Assembly: GCA_963709075.1 (NCBI GenBank)
Contig: CAVPUY010000009.1
Coordinates: 992,001 to 1,056,000 of the forward strand
DNA from: Palsa-506 sp963709075
Lineage (GTDB): Bacteria > Actinomycetota > Actinomycetes > Streptosporangiales > Streptosporangiaceae
DNA: 64,000 nt
Direction: 5' to 3'
Part shown: piece by piece, positions 1-12,446 of the stretch
How positions within the stretch are numbered: position 1 is the first letter of the stretch
How the letters are laid out: each line of letters starts with the position of its first letter
Program-made: the position numbers and the translations under genes
The notes under the pieces: generated by a model
What the model was told of the DNA's origin: nothing
The model's input: the letters and a program-made list of their open reading frames with translations, nothing else
The model's database searches: none

Positions 1-2549
1 TGGCTGTCGCTGGACGCTGGCGACAACGATCCGGCGCGGTTCTGGCGTCACGCGGTGGCCGCGCTGGACCGGGCGCGGCCGGGGATCGGCGAGCGGGTGG
101 GCCCGCTGCTCGGCCCTCCGGCGCCGCCGTCGTTCGAGCCGGCTGGTGACCACCCTGATTAACGAACTGGCGGCCGAGCCCAGCGCGGACGAGGTGCTGC
201 TGGTGCTGGACGACTACCACCTGATTGACTCCCAGCCGGTGCATGCGTCACTGAGGTTCTTGCTGGAGCACCGGCCGCCAGGTCTGCACGTGGCGCTGTC
301 CAGCCGCGCTGACCCGCCGCTGGCCCTGGCGCGGCTGCGGGCCCGCGGCCAGCTGGCCGAGCTGCGTGCCGCCGACCTGCGGTTCACCGCGGACGAGGCG
401 GCGGCGCTGCTGCAGCAGGTGGCGGCCGGCCCCAGCGCTGGCGCTGCCGGATGCAGCCGTGGCGGCGCTGGCGGCGCGGACCGAGGGGTGGGCGGCCGGG
501 CTGCAGCTGGCCGCGCTGTCGCTGCGGGGGCAGGAGGATATGGCCGGGTTCGTGGCGGCGTTCACCGGCAGCCACCGTTACGTGCTGGATTACCTGGCCG
601 AGGAGGTGCTGGAGCGGCAGGGCGAGGAGGTTCGGGCGTTCTTGCTGGAGACCTCGGTGCTGGAGCGGCTCAGCGGCGAGCTGTGCGATGCGGTCACTGG
701 GCGCGCCGGCAGCCAGGCGCTGCTGGAGCAGGTGGAGCGGGAAGGGCTGTTCCTGGTGCCGCTGGATGAGGTGCGCGGCTGGTGGCGCTACCACCACCTG
801 TTCGCCGACCTGCTCCGCGCCCGCCTGCAGGCAGGAACAGCCCGGCCGGGTCGCGCAGCTGCACCGCAACGCTGCTGCCTGGTACTCAGGAGCACGGGCT
901 GTCCGATGACGCGATCAGCCACGCGGCGGCTGCCGGGGAGATGACCTGGGCCGCCCGGCTGATCGAGCAGAACTTCGACGAGGTCTACTACCTGCGCGGC
1001 GAGGCGGCGACGATCCGGCGGTGGCTTTCCGCGCTGCCTGCCGACCTGGTCCGGTCCCGCCCGCGGCTGCTGCTGGCGCAGGCTTTCATGGCAACCGGGC
1101 GCAGCGGCCGCGTGGAGGCGGTAGAGGAACTGGTCGACGCGGCCGAGCGAGCGTCCGCTGACGGCGGCCGCTGAGCCGTTCGAGCCTAGCGCTGGCCGGG
1201 CCGGCAGCCTGCTGGTGAACGTCCCCGCGCTCATCCCGATCCATCGTAGCTATCTCGCCGCGCTCCGGGGTGACGCCGAGGCCACGGCCGCGTTCGCCTC
1301 GAAGGCCCTGGCCGAGACCAGCGAGGGCGAGCGGCTGCCGACTTCGCCCGGTGGAACCTGGCCGTGGCCGAGTGGCTCCGCGGCCGCCTCGCGGCGGCCG
1401 AGCGCGCATCCGCGGCCAGCCTGGCCGGGTGGCAGGCGGCCGGCCTGCTCGCGGTGGCTGCGTGGCACGGGTATGAACTCGCCCAGATACAGCGTGCCCA
1501 GGGCTCGCCTGGACGCGGTGGTCCGGACCTGCCGGCAGGCGCTGGAGACCACCGCAGTGCCCGGCCAGCCGGCCGCCGCCGACCGCGGGCCCGGCGTATG
1601 TGGGCCTGGCCGAGGTGGCTTACCAGCGGAACGAGCTCGACACCGCGCTCCAGCACGTCACCAAGGGGATCGAGCTGTGCCGCCGGTTCGCCTTCACCCC
1701 GCCGCTGGCGGCGGCCTGGTGATGCTGGCGTGGATCCGGCAGGCGACCGGTGATCCTGCCGGGGCCCGGGAGGCGATCGGCGAGGCCCGGCAGGCCGCGC
1801 CGGGCCCGGCCGGCCTGCTCAACCCGGTTCCCGCGCAGCGGGCGCGGCTGCTGCTGGCCCAGGGCGATCGTGGCCGCCGCCGCCCGGTGGACGCGGGAGA
1901 ACGGCCTCAGCCCGGACGACGAGCCCGGCTACGCCCGGGAGGCGGAATATCTGGTGCTGGCCCGGGTACTGCTCGCCCAGGACCACTCCGGCCCGGCGGT
2001 TGCGCTGCTGGACCGGCTGCACGCCGCGGCGGCCGCCCAGGACCGGGCCGGCAGCGTCATCGAGATCGGCGCCCTGCAAGCGCTGGCGCTGGCGGCCAGT
2101 GGCCAGGACACAGCCGCGGTGGCCGCCCTGGCCGGGGCGCTCACCTCAGGCTGCCCGCAAGGCTACGTGCGGGTCTTCGCCGACGAGGGGCCGCCGATGG
2201 CCGCCCTGGTCGGCAAGCTGATCGCGGCCTGCCGGGCCGGCCGGGCCGCGGAAGTCCCGCTGGGCTGCCTGGCCCGGCTCCAGCGCGCGTTCGGCGTGCG
2301 CGCAGTCCGCACCGGACCCAGGGCAAGGAACTGCGCGCAGTACCAGGCATCGTTGAGCCGCTGACCGCTCGCGAGCTGGAAGTGCTGGGGATGCTGGCCG
2401 CGGGCCGGTCGAACCAGGCCATCGCCAGCGAGCTGGTGGTCACTGTCGACACCGTCAAGAAGCACGTCAGCCACGTGCTGGACAAGCTCGGCGCAGCCAA
2501 CCGCACCCAGGCCGCCGACCGGGCGCGCCAGCTGGGCCTGATCCCTTAG
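1..2549 (+). pseudogene. LAL-type LuxR (MalT-like) regulator, 5' end outside window, many frameshifts
   Basis: Joining the three forward frames gives a continuous MalT/LAL-type regulator: the end of the NTPase region with the WLSLD.GDNDP.RFWR signature at the window edge, the LLVLDDYHLI Walker B segment near 200-230, the WWRYHHLFADLLR winged-helix segment near 780-815, a degenerate TPR region, and a C-terminal LuxR helix-turn-helix (LTARELEVLGMLAAG..., 2360-2540). The frame changes near 140, 430, 830, 880, 1180, 1340, 1500, 1590, 1720, 1860 and 2320. The first switch is explained by one extra G (gagccggctgg). No conserved block is missing, so the damage is either sequencing indels or very recent decay. 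In family members the ATPase binds a ligand or maltose-like signal and the HTH activates transcription; the target here is unknown. The true start lies upstream of the window. Confidence 0.8.
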
Positions 2550-2694
2550 CGCAGGGCCCTCCGCACGTCGCCGGCACCTTCGTGCCGCATCCTTGCGCCG
2601 AGGATTCCACCCGCCATGTCCACTTTCGGGTGACGCCCGCCGCGGCGCCGCCTCATAACGTCGGGGTGTCCGGCTATCCGAGAAGGAGCACACG

Positions 2695-2884
2695 ATGCGA
2701 ATGTTCGTCGTGCGGGGCTGAGGGTGCTATCGGCGCCCGGCTCGCTACGCAGCTCATCGATCACGGTCAGCAGGTGACCGGGACGCATAGGTCACCCAGG
2801 AACGCCGGGCGGGTACGGGGCTCAGCGCCGAGCCGGCAGCGCTCGGCCAGCCGGCGCGTGCGGCGCCGCATCGCGGGGAGTTCC
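2695..2884 (+). pseudogene. N-terminal remnant of an NAD(P)-dependent epimerase/reductase
   Basis: A strong Shine-Dalgarno (AGAAGGAG, about 2681-2688) precedes ATG 2695, but the frame stops after eight codons (MRMFVVRG). The next frame continues with GAEGAIGARLATQLIDHGQQ, the beta-alpha-beta NAD-binding start of extended SDR epimerases (consensus GATGAIG..L...L...GH.V), then THRSP and a third-frame LGAEPA-like piece before the next gene starts at 2887. Only about 60 residues of a roughly 300-residue family remain. This is a 3'-deleted remnant with two frameshifts and is unlikely to be functional. Confidence 0.6.
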
Positions 2885-2886
2885 TG

Positions 2887-3937
2887 ATGCCGATCGGGTA
2901 CTTGTGGACGGTCGCGCTCGTGTCCTGGGGCGTAGCGTGCGCGCTCACCCGGTGGCGCAGGCTCGGCCCCTTCTCGGCCATCCCCGCGCTGGTGGTCAGC
3001 GAGATGCCGTTCATCGTCGGGTATCTGCTGATCGCGTCGACCGTGCTCGCGCTCGCCGACGGCGACCTCGACTCCCCGGCCGGCGCCGCCGGTGCCGCTG
3101 TCGCGCTGCTCGCCCTGGCCGGCCTCGTGGTCATCGTGCGCCGCGCGCTGCGCGCGCACGCGGCACTGCGCAACACCGGTAAGCCGGGGCGGCCGTGGGG
3201 CCGCATCCTGCGCGCCCCGTTCTTCCCCGGCCGGCTCGACGTGGTCCGGGTGCGCGGCCTGGCCTACGGCGACGGGCCGGACCGCACGCTGGACGTATAC
3301 CACCGCCGTGACCGGCCGGCCGGCGCTCCGGTCCTGCTGCACTTCCATGGCGGCGGTTTCTATTCCGGCAACAAGGCCCGCGAAGCACGGCCGCTGATCC
3401 GGCACCTGACCAGCCGGCGCGGCTTCGTCTGCGTGAGCGCGGACTACCGGCTGCAGCCGCACGTGACGCTGGCCGACCAGGTAGCCGACGTGCGCGCGGC
3501 GATCGCCTGGGTACGGGCTCATGCCGCGGAGTTCGGCGCCGAGCCCGGCACGCTGTTCCTGGCCGGCAGCTCGGCCGGGGCGAACCTGGCGATCCGGGCG
3601 GTATGCGACGGCGAGACCGGCATCGCGGGCCTGATCTGCCGCTACGGCTACTACGGCGGCCTCGCACCGCGCGGCGACCTGCCGCCCATGCTCATCGTGC
3701 ACGGCGAGAAAGACCTGATGATCAGCGGCGGACGTACGGGCCTTCGCGGAGCGGCTCCGCGCGGTGTCGGGCCACCCGGTCAGCTACGCCGAGCTGCCCG
3801 GTGCGCACCACGACTTCGACCTGTACGAGTCCATCCGGTCGGCCGCAGTCAGCATGGCAGTGGAGCAGTTCGCTGCGAGGGTCAGCGCTTTCTCCGACAC
3901 AAATCATCAGGACGTGCAGGCCGCCCAAGACTGCTGA
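2887..3937 (+). CDS. Membrane-anchored alpha/beta hydrolase (HSL/carboxylesterase-like), one frameshift
   Basis: The N-terminus has three hydrophobic stretches (about residues 5-20, 37-55 and 62-80), followed by a hormone-sensitive-lipase-type alpha/beta hydrolase domain: the oxyanion motif HFHGGGF near residue 155, nucleophile elbow GSSAG near residue 225, and a C-terminal HGEKD aspartate segment. At about 3725 one extra G (agcggcggac) pushes the reading out of frame. Resuming in frame 2 gives ADVRAFAERL and GAHHDFDLYES, which carries the expected catalytic histidine, ending at TGA 3935-3937. Without correction the protein would lack the histidine and be inactive. Substrate is not evident; esterase or lipase of a small ester is the family expectation. 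It starts three bases after the epimerase remnant. Confidence 0.7.
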
Positions 3938-4235
3938 CCGCCTGATTTCGAGCCCGGCCTTGCTGAAGAGGATGGTGGCCGGGAACCGGGCATCCACTCC
4001 GGACACGCGAGCTGCTGCCTGATCGTCCCTGCCGTCGCCACACCACCGGCCGGGCCGACGTCAGGCGGAGCATTGCGCACCATGGCCACCGGGTACGTCA
4101 CGGCAGCCCAGACGCCTTGGTGCGCGCAATCGTTACAAAGTACTCCCTCAGTTTCATTTATAGCACAGTCGAGCCGAGCTCATGAGGCAAAAAAAATGGA
4201 CCTAAAGTTACGAATCTCAGATCGGAGCTGATGCC

Positions 4236-6389
4236 GTGAACCGCCTGACTACCAGCGCATTTGACCTTCCCGACCGCCTCTGTGCCAAAGCCGACCCGGG
4301 GCTGATCGCCGACGACGAGCGGCACTTCGCGGCCATCGCGGAGAGCCTCGAGCAATCGATCGCCGACCTGTCCGACCGCCTCGATGCCGAGCGCAAGGCG
4401 CCCGGCGGCATAGGCCAGGAGGCGATGGAGCGGGACATGGAGATCCACCGGCTGACCGCTCGCCTGCGCGCGCTGCGTCGTTTCGGCCTGGACCTGTGCC
4501 TCGGCCACATCGTCAGCGCAGGCAACCCCGAGCCCGTGTACGTCGGGCGACTTGGCCTTAGGGACAGCGCAGGTCGCCGGCTGCTCGTCGACTGGCGCTC
4601 CGCCGCGGCTGAGCCGTTCTTCGGAGCGACCCACGCCAACCCGATGGGTCTGGCCAGCCGCCGCAGGTACCGCTGGACCCGCGGCCGGATCAGCGACTAC
4701 TGGGACGAGGTGTTCACCCAGGACGGGCTGGCCGGGCACGCCGCGCTCGACGACCAGTCCGCCTTCGTCGCCAGCCTGGGCAGCAGCCGGTCGCCCCGGA
4801 TGCGCGACGTGCTCGGCACCATCCAGGCCGACCAGGACGCCATCATCCGCGCGGGATTCCGCGGCGCTCTCGTCGTCGACGGCGGCCCGGGCACGGGGAA
4901 GACCGTCGTCGCCCTGCACCGCTCCGCCTACCTCCTCTACTCCGACCCCCGGCTCAGTCAGCACCGGGGCGGCGTGCTGTTCGTCGGTCCGCACCAGCCC
5001 TATCTGGCCTACGTCGCCGACGTCCTGCCCAGCCTCGGCGAGGAGGGCGTGCGGACCTGCACCCTGCGGGACCTCGTCGCCGAGGGAGCCACAGCAGCGA
5101 TCGAGACCGACCCTGACGTGGCCCGCCTGAAGTCGTCCGCGGACCTGGTAAAGGCGATCGAGCCGGCCGTCAGGTTCTACGAGAACCCGCCCAGCAAGCC
5201 GATGGTGGTCGAGACCCACTGGTCCGACATCTGGCTCAGCGCCGCCGATTGGGCCGAAGCGTTCGAGGCACCAGAACCCGGTACTGCGCACAACGAGGCG
5301 CGCGACCAGATCTGGGAGGAACTGCTCGCGATCTTGATAGACAAGCATGACGGCGACGTCCCAGCCGACCTGCTCCGCAAATCGCTGCAGAGCAGCAGGG
5401 AACTGCGCACGACCCTCAGCAGGGCGTGGCCGCTGATCGAACCGACTGACCTCGTCGCAGACCTGTGGTCGGTACCCGCCTACCTGCGGCTGTGTGCGCC
5501 CTGGCTCAGCCCCGATGACGCTGCGCAGCTGCAGCGCGAGGATGCTCAGGCCTGGACGGTGTCCGACCTGCCGCTCCTGGACGCAGCACGGCAGCGGCTC
5601 GGCGACACGGGGGCATCACGACGCAAGCGCCGGCATGACGCCGCGGTCGCCGCTGAACGCGAGCAGATGGCCCGGGTCGTCGACAACCTGATCGAGGCCG
5701 CAGACGACGAATACGGCGTAGGCCTGGTGACGATGCTGCGCGGCGAGGACTTCCAGGACGCTCTGGTCAATGAGGCCGCACTGCCCGGTACCGATCCGGA
5801 CAGGCTCGCTGGCCCGTTCGCGCACATCGTCGTGGACGAGGCGCAGGAACTGACCGACGCAGAGTGGCAGATGCTGCTGCTGCGCTGCCCGTCCCGGAGC
5901 TTTACCATCGTCGGGGACCGCGCCCAGTCCAGGCACGGGTTCACGGAGCCATGGCAGGAACGGCTCGAGCGGATCGGGCTGGACCAGATCAGCCTGGCTT
6001 CGCTGAGCATCAACTACCGGACGCCGCAAGAGGTCATGGCGGAAGCCGAGCCGGTCATCCGGGCCGTGCTCCCGGACGCCAACGTGCCGACCTCCATCCG
6101 CAGCACCGGCGTCCCCGTCGTGTACGGATCCGCTGCGGATCTGGGCTCGATCGTCGACACCTGGCTCGCCGCGCATGCCGACGGGATCGCCTGCGTCATC
6201 GGCGATCCCGCGTTCGCGGCGACGTCCCGCGTCCGGTCGCTGACCCCGGAGCTGTCGAAGGGGCTCGAGTTCGACCTGGTGATCCTCGTCGACCCTGAGA
6301 CGTTCGGCAACGGCATCGAAGGAACGGTCGACCGCTATGTCGCGATGACCCGAGCGACCCAGCAACTCGTCATCCTCACGAGCTCCTGA
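4236..6389 (+). CDS. helR: RNA polymerase recycling motor ATPase HelR (HelD-type helicase)
   Basis: This 717-residue UvrD/Rep-like superfamily 1 ATPase matches actinobacterial HelR. It has an N-terminal coiled-coil (about 25-90) that reaches into the RNA polymerase secondary channel, the conserved VDWRSAAAEPFF and DYWDEVF blocks, Walker A GGPGTGKTVVALH near residue 215, DEAQELTDAEW (Walker B) near 535, and a C-terminal helicase half ending in YVAMTRATQQLVIL. Family members displace stalled or rifamycin-bound RNA polymerase from DNA and can give rifamycin tolerance. The GTG start at 4236 is chosen for the GGAG at 4224-4227. The upstream 100 bases are AT-rich and look promoter-like, but the palindromic rifamycin-associated element seen before some helR genes is not apparent. 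The gene is intact between two damaged regions and appears monocistronic. Confidence 0.88.
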   Translation: MNRLTTSAFDLPDRLCAKADPGLIADDERHFAAIAESLEQSIADLSDRLDAERKAPGGIGQEAMERDMEIHRLTARLRALRRFGLDLCLGHIVSAGNPEPVYVGRLGLRDSAGRRLLVDWRSAAAEPFFGATHANPMGLASRRRYRWTRGRISDYWDEVFTQDGLAGHAALDDQSAFVASLGSSRSPRMRDVLGTIQADQDAIIRAGFRGALVVDGGPGTGKTVVALHRSAYLLYSDPRLSQHRGGVLFVGPHQPYLAYVADVLPSLGEEGVRTCTLRDLVAEGATAAIETDPDVARLKSSADLVKAIEPAVRFYENPPSKPMVVETHWSDIWLSAADWAEAFEAPEPGTAHNEARDQIWEELLAILIDKHDGDVPADLLRKSLQSSRELRTTLSRAWPLIEPTDLVADLWSVPAYLRLCAPWLSPDDAAQLQREDAQAWTVSDLPLLDAARQRLGDTGASRRKRRHDAAVAAEREQMARVVDNLIEAADDEYGVGLVTMLRGEDFQDALVNEAALPGTDPDRLAGPFAHIVVDEAQELTDAEWQMLLLRCPSRSFTIVGDRAQSRHGFTEPWQERLERIGLDQISLASLSINYRTPQEVMAEAEPVIRAVLPDANVPTSIRSTGVPVVYGSAADLGSIVDTWLAAHADGIACVIGDPAFAATSRVRSLTPELSKGLEFDLVILVDPETFGNGIEGTVDRYVAMTRATQQLVILTSS

Positions 6390-6398
6390 CCTCACCGA

Positions 6399-7000
6399 CT
6401 ACCGTGCGCTCGGCAGCCAGCCGTGCACGACCCGCCCGGTGCAGCGCCGGAGGCCGCAACGATCCGGCACCGCGTCGGCGGGCACCACCTGGTTGACGCC
6501 TCTGCTCCCGCTTCCGCGGAAAGGACGATCATGGCCGCCTGCGCGGCCGCGTCCCACCGCCGGTAGGTGAACGGGTGATGTCGGCCCAGTTGGCGTCCGC
6601 TGAACCACCCGCCAAGATCCGTTCGAAGGCGGCGGAGGCGGCGGAGGCGGCGGAGGCGGCGGAGGCGGCGGAGAACCACTGTTCTGCGCGCCTTCGCTCG
6701 GCCACCTTGTGCCGGTCCTGATCGGTAATCCCCACTCCGACGCTCCTCGGACTCGGGTTACCAGCGCCAGCCGGCTGATCTGCTCCGGATGCCGGGCGGC
6801 GTGCAGGACACCGATCGCCGCTCCCGCCGAGTGCGCGAGCAGGTCGATCTCGGTCGGTTCAGGTTGCCGGCTCAGGGCTCCGACGTCGTCGACGAGATGG
6901 TCACACCTGCGGGTGATGGGTCTCGCGACGTGCGGAGTCGCCGGTCCCCTGAGATCCGAAGCATGAGGAAGTGGTGTTCGGTCAGGCTGCCCAGGATCAT
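6399..7000 (-). pseudogene. Decayed alpha/beta hydrolase with an expanded 9-bp repeat
   Basis: Pieces of a proline-iminopeptidase/haloalkane-dehalogenase-like hydrolase can be read in two minus frames: CDHLVDDVGAL, then IDLLAHSAGAAIGVLHAARH (nucleophile elbow), ISRLALVT, then in another frame GITDQDRHKVAERRR, AFERILAG, DANWADITR and FTYRRWDAAAQA. The N-terminal strands with HGGPG and the catalytic His region are missing. Between EQWFS and AFERI lies a pure GGAGGCGGC array (6627-6672) read as Ala-Ala-Ser repeats, in place of the few residues normally present. The mixture of frameshift, truncation and repeat expansion makes this a clear pseudogene. Confidence 0.6.
6627..6672. repeat. 9-bp GGAGGCGGC tandem repeat (about five copies)
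   Basis: A near-perfect GGAGGCGGC array. It sits inside the decayed minus-strand hydrolase, where it reads as Ala-Ala-Ser units. It is a slippage-type expansion. Confidence 0.85.
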
Positions 7001-7021
7001 CTCTTAGTGAGTGTCTGCTTG

Positions 7022-9723
<2,702 letters not shown>

Positions 9724-10005
9724 CCCGGTCACCTCCTCCGCCGCCCCGCCCTGGCCGGGGTACCCGGCCTGGCCGCGCTTCTTAGACCACAGTAGCGAGC
9801 GGTACTGACAGAACCGGTCATCAGACGAGCAGCAGTTCGACTAATCCATAAGAACTGCTAACTGAGTGTTTGATAAATCGCTGCCTTGCGACGTGCGCGG
9901 AGAACCCGGCTGATCAACGCCTGGGCAGAGACGCTGGTCAGTAAGCCGCGATCTCGCCGCGCGTTCACACGCGGGTGATCGCCGCTCCGACCAGTCCGCG
10001 AATCA

Positions 10006-10032
10006 TGTCGAAGACGGGCGCCTGGCTCCGTC
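10006..10032 (+). promoter_or_regulatory. ECF42-type promoter upstream of the DHFR-like gene
   Basis: TGTCGA (10006-10011), 17 bases, then CGTC (10029-10032). This matches the -35 TGTCGA and -10 CG(A/T)C elements described for ECF42 sigma factors in Streptomyces. The same spacing and motifs recur upstream of the DGPF/sigma operon at 10761. Transcription would begin about 60 bases before ATG 10102. Confidence 0.65.
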
Positions 10033-10101
10033 CTAGCGGGTGACAGAGCTGTTCCGCGACGCGAGCGCGGACCGGCGGACAACGACCGTTAGGAGGCCGG
10101 G

Positions 10102-10695
10102 ATGCGGAATGTGATCGCGAACGCGTGGATGACGCTGGACGGGGTGGTGCAGGCTCCCAGCTATGCGGATGAGGACGTGACCGGTGGCTTCGGGCACGGT
10201 GGCTGGCATACCCGCTACTTCGATGACCTGTCCATGAACTGGGTAATCAAGAACGTGCGCAGCGCGGGCGGGTACCTGCTGGGGCGCGGCACGTACGAGA
10301 TCTTCGCTGCCCACTGGCCGAACGCGCCGCAGGAGCAACAGGTGCTCGCCGAGCCCCTGAACGCGTTGCCGAAGTATGTCGCCTCGACGACCCTCGACGA
10401 GCCACTCGGCTGGCACAATTCGAGGCTGCTGCGAGGCGACATCGGTGCGGCCGTGCGTGCGCTGAAGGCGGAGGAGGGCAAGGACCTCCACGTCATCGGC
10501 AGCCCCGGGCTCGTCCAGACCCTCATGGCCATGGGCCTGGTGGACGAGCTCCAGCTGATGATCGACCCGCTGGTGGCCGGCGGTGGCAAGCGCCTGTTCC
10601 GCGACGACGGCTCGCTTCGACCGCTGCGGTTGGCCGACAGCCAGGTAACCAGCACGGGCGCGATCATCGTGACCTACGCTGCCGCAGGTGGCTGA
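10102..10695 (+). CDS. Dihydrofolate reductase family protein (RibD C-terminal/YyaP-like)
   Basis: A 197-residue protein of the RibD C-terminal/DHFR-like fold: start motif NAWMTLDGVVQAP, YLLGRGTYEIFAAHWP near residue 55, KYVASTTLDEPLGWHNS, then DLHVIGSPGLVQTLMAMGLVDELQL and a closing strand. Members bind NADPH and reduce pterin-like or unknown substrates; true folate reductase activity is not implied. AGGAGG lies just before ATG 10102. It has its own ECF42-type promoter at 10006 and stands directly upstream of the DGPF protein and ECF42 sigma factor, so it is probably part of that regulon. The gene is complete with no frame damage. Confidence 0.85.
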   Translation: MRNVIANAWMTLDGVVQAPSYADEDVTGGFGHGGWHTRYFDDLSMNWVIKNVRSAGGYLLGRGTYEIFAAHWPNAPQEQQVLAEPLNALPKYVASTTLDEPLGWHNSRLLRGDIGAAVRALKAEEGKDLHVIGSPGLVQTLMAMGLVDELQLMIDPLVAGGGKRLFRDDGSLRPLRLADSQVTSTGAIIVTYAAAGG

Positions 10696-10760
10696 CCCGG
10701 CGATGGCCAGCGGACATCCCAGGGCCTGCTGCGGGCTTTCTGCTGCATCTGCCGCAAGGA

Positions 10761-10787
10761 TGTCGAGAAGTCCTGGCTGGTTCCGTC
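10761..10787 (+). promoter_or_regulatory. ECF42-type promoter upstream of the DGPF/ECF42 operon
   Basis: TGTCGA (10761-10766), 17-base spacer, CGTC (10784-10787), ahead of ATG 10837. Same elements and spacing as the 10006 promoter, and the downstream bases (CGTCCT) also match. As the sigma gene is in the operon it drives, autoregulation is implied. Confidence 0.65.
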
Positions 10788-10836
10788 CTTGGTGTGACAG
10801 CGGCACGATGGCTGCCGCGGAATGTGAGGAGTGACG

Positions 10837-11250
10837 ATGCCGAAGTACCTTCTGCTCAAGCACTACACCGGTGGCCCAGAGCGCCACCCGAACTTCGCGC
10901 CGATGAGCGAGTGGACTGCGGACGAGATCACCGCACACATGGCATTCCAGCGCCAGGTGGGCGAGCTGCTGCGCGAGCGGGGCGAGTTCGTCGACGTACA
11001 GGCGCTGCCCCCGGATGGGGCGTACGTCCGCTACGGCGGCCCGGGCATGGCGCCAGTGACCACGGACGGCCCGTTCCCCGAGACCAAGGAGCTCGCCGCC
11101 GGCTGGTTCATGATCGACGTCGAGTCCGAAGCGCGGGCGCACGAGGTCGCGGCCTACCTATCGTCCGCGCCAGGCAAGGACGGGCAGCCGATTTATGAGT
11201 GGATCGAGGTGCGGCCGGTGTTGAGCGACGCCCCGGCTACGGCGGAGTGA
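10837..11250 (+). CDS. YciI/DGPF domain protein
   Basis: A 137-residue YCII-related protein with the family hallmark TTDGPFPETKELAAGWF near residue 70 and an N-terminal KYLLLKHYTGGPE strand. DGPF proteins are the conserved genomic partners and targets of ECF42 sigma factors; their biochemical role is unsettled and they may bind small molecules. ATG 10837 is preferred over GTG 10831 because GAGGA lies six bases before it. The stop overlaps the sigma factor start by four bases (GTGA), indicating translational coupling. An ECF42-type promoter lies 50 bases upstream. Confidence 0.88.
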   Translation: MPKYLLLKHYTGGPERHPNFAPMSEWTADEITAHMAFQRQVGELLRERGEFVDVQALPPDGAYVRYGGPGMAPVTTDGPFPETKELAAGWFMIDVESEARAHEVAAYLSSAPGKDGQPIYEWIEVRPVLSDAPATAE

Positions 11251-12392
11251 ATGAGGACGTCGTCCGCGTCCTGGCACCGCAGGTGCTCGGCATCCTCGTC
11301 CGTCGCGGGAACGACTTCGCGGCGGCCGAGGATGCCGTGCAGGACGCGCTGTTGGAAGCGCATCGTTCCTGGGGCGACGCGCCTCCCGGCGACCCGAAGG
11401 GCTGGTTGCTCACCGTCGCGGGCCGCAAGCTGATCGACGGGCGGCGCTCTGCGGCGGCGCGGCGCCGGCGCGAGGACGCGCTGAGCCACGAGCCTGAGCC
11501 CGGGCCGGCCGGGCAGGCCGACGACACGCTGCTGCTGCTGTTCCTGTGCTGCCACCCGGCGCTGAGTCCGGCATCGGCGATCGCGCTCACGCTGCGCGCC
11601 GTCGGCGGGCTGACGACCAGGCAGATCGCCGAGGCGTTCCTGGTTCCGGAGGCGACAATGGCCCAGCGCATCAGCCGCGCGAGGCGGATGGTCAGCGGCC
11701 AGCCGTTCGCGCAGCCCAGCGACGTCGCGGTCGTGCTGCGCGTGCTGTACCTGATCTTCAATGAGGGCTATTCCGGCCGGGTCGACCTGGCGGCCGAAGC
11801 GATCCGCCTCACCCGTCAGCTGGCGCTCGCGTGCGAGGAGCCCGAGGTCGCCGGGCTGCTCGCGCTGATGCTGCTGCACAACGCCCGCCGCGCCGCGCGC
11901 ACCGACGAGCACGGCACACTCATCCCCCTCGACAAGCAAGATCGCACACGATGGAACCAGGCCGAGATCACCGAAGGCGTGCGCATCCTGCAGGCAGCCC
12001 TGGCCTGCGACCGGCGGGGCGAGTACCAGATCCAGGCCGCCATCGCCGCGCTGCACGACGACGCCCGCAGCGCCGAGGAAACCGACTGGCCGCAGATTCT
12101 CGCCTGGTACAACGAACTCCTCGAGCTCACCGGCAATCCGGTCGCCGCGCTCAGCCGCGCGATCGCGATCGGCGAGGTCGACGGGCCACTTGCCGGACTG
12201 AGCGCCGTAGAGGAGCTTGCCACGCGGCTCGGCGATTATCACCGGCTCGACGCGGTGCGTGCCCGCCTGCATGAGCGGGCCGGGCACCTCGACAGCGCCG
12301 CCGAGCACTACGCCCGCGCGGCGGCCCAGGCGCGAAACACCGCCGAGCGGGACTACCTCACCAAGCAAGTAGCCCGAATGCGGCACCGGTGA
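11247..12392 (+). CDS. ECF42-group RNA polymerase sigma factor with C-terminal TPR extension
   Basis: A sigma-70 family protein of 381 residues. Region 2 is at the start (LAPQVLGILVRRGNDFAAAEDAVQDALLEA, here as separate segments LAPQVLGILVRRG and AAEDAVQDALLEA, then PKGWLLTVAGRKLID), region 4 has RQIAEAFLVPEATMAQRISRARR, and a long DUF6596/TPR-like helical extension follows (YNELLELTGNPVAALSRAIA, RAGHLDSAAEHYARA). This architecture and the adjacent DGPF protein define ECF42, in which the C-terminal extension, not an anti-sigma factor, is needed for activity. GTG 11247 overlaps the DGPF stop by four bases; the longer reading from GTG 11199 would run through the DGPF coding end. A hairpin terminator follows at 12447. 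Confidence 0.88.
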   Translation: MNEDVVRVLAPQVLGILVRRGNDFAAAEDAVQDALLEAHRSWGDAPPGDPKGWLLTVAGRKLIDGRRSAAARRRREDALSHEPEPGPAGQADDTLLLLFLCCHPALSPASAIALTLRAVGGLTTRQIAEAFLVPEATMAQRISRARRMVSGQPFAQPSDVAVVLRVLYLIFNEGYSGRVDLAAEAIRLTRQLALACEEPEVAGLLALMLLHNARRAARTDEHGTLIPLDKQDRTRWNQAEITEGVRILQAALACDRRGEYQIQAAIAALHDDARSAEETDWPQILAWYNELLELTGNPVAALSRAIAIGEVDGPLAGLSAVEELATRLGDYHRLDAVRARLHERAGHLDSAAEHYARAAAQARNTAERDYLTKQVARMRHR

Positions 12393-12446
12393 CCGTCACG
12401 AGTTGCTTCACGGATGTGGTGTTGACCTTTAGATCGCTTTAAAGAC

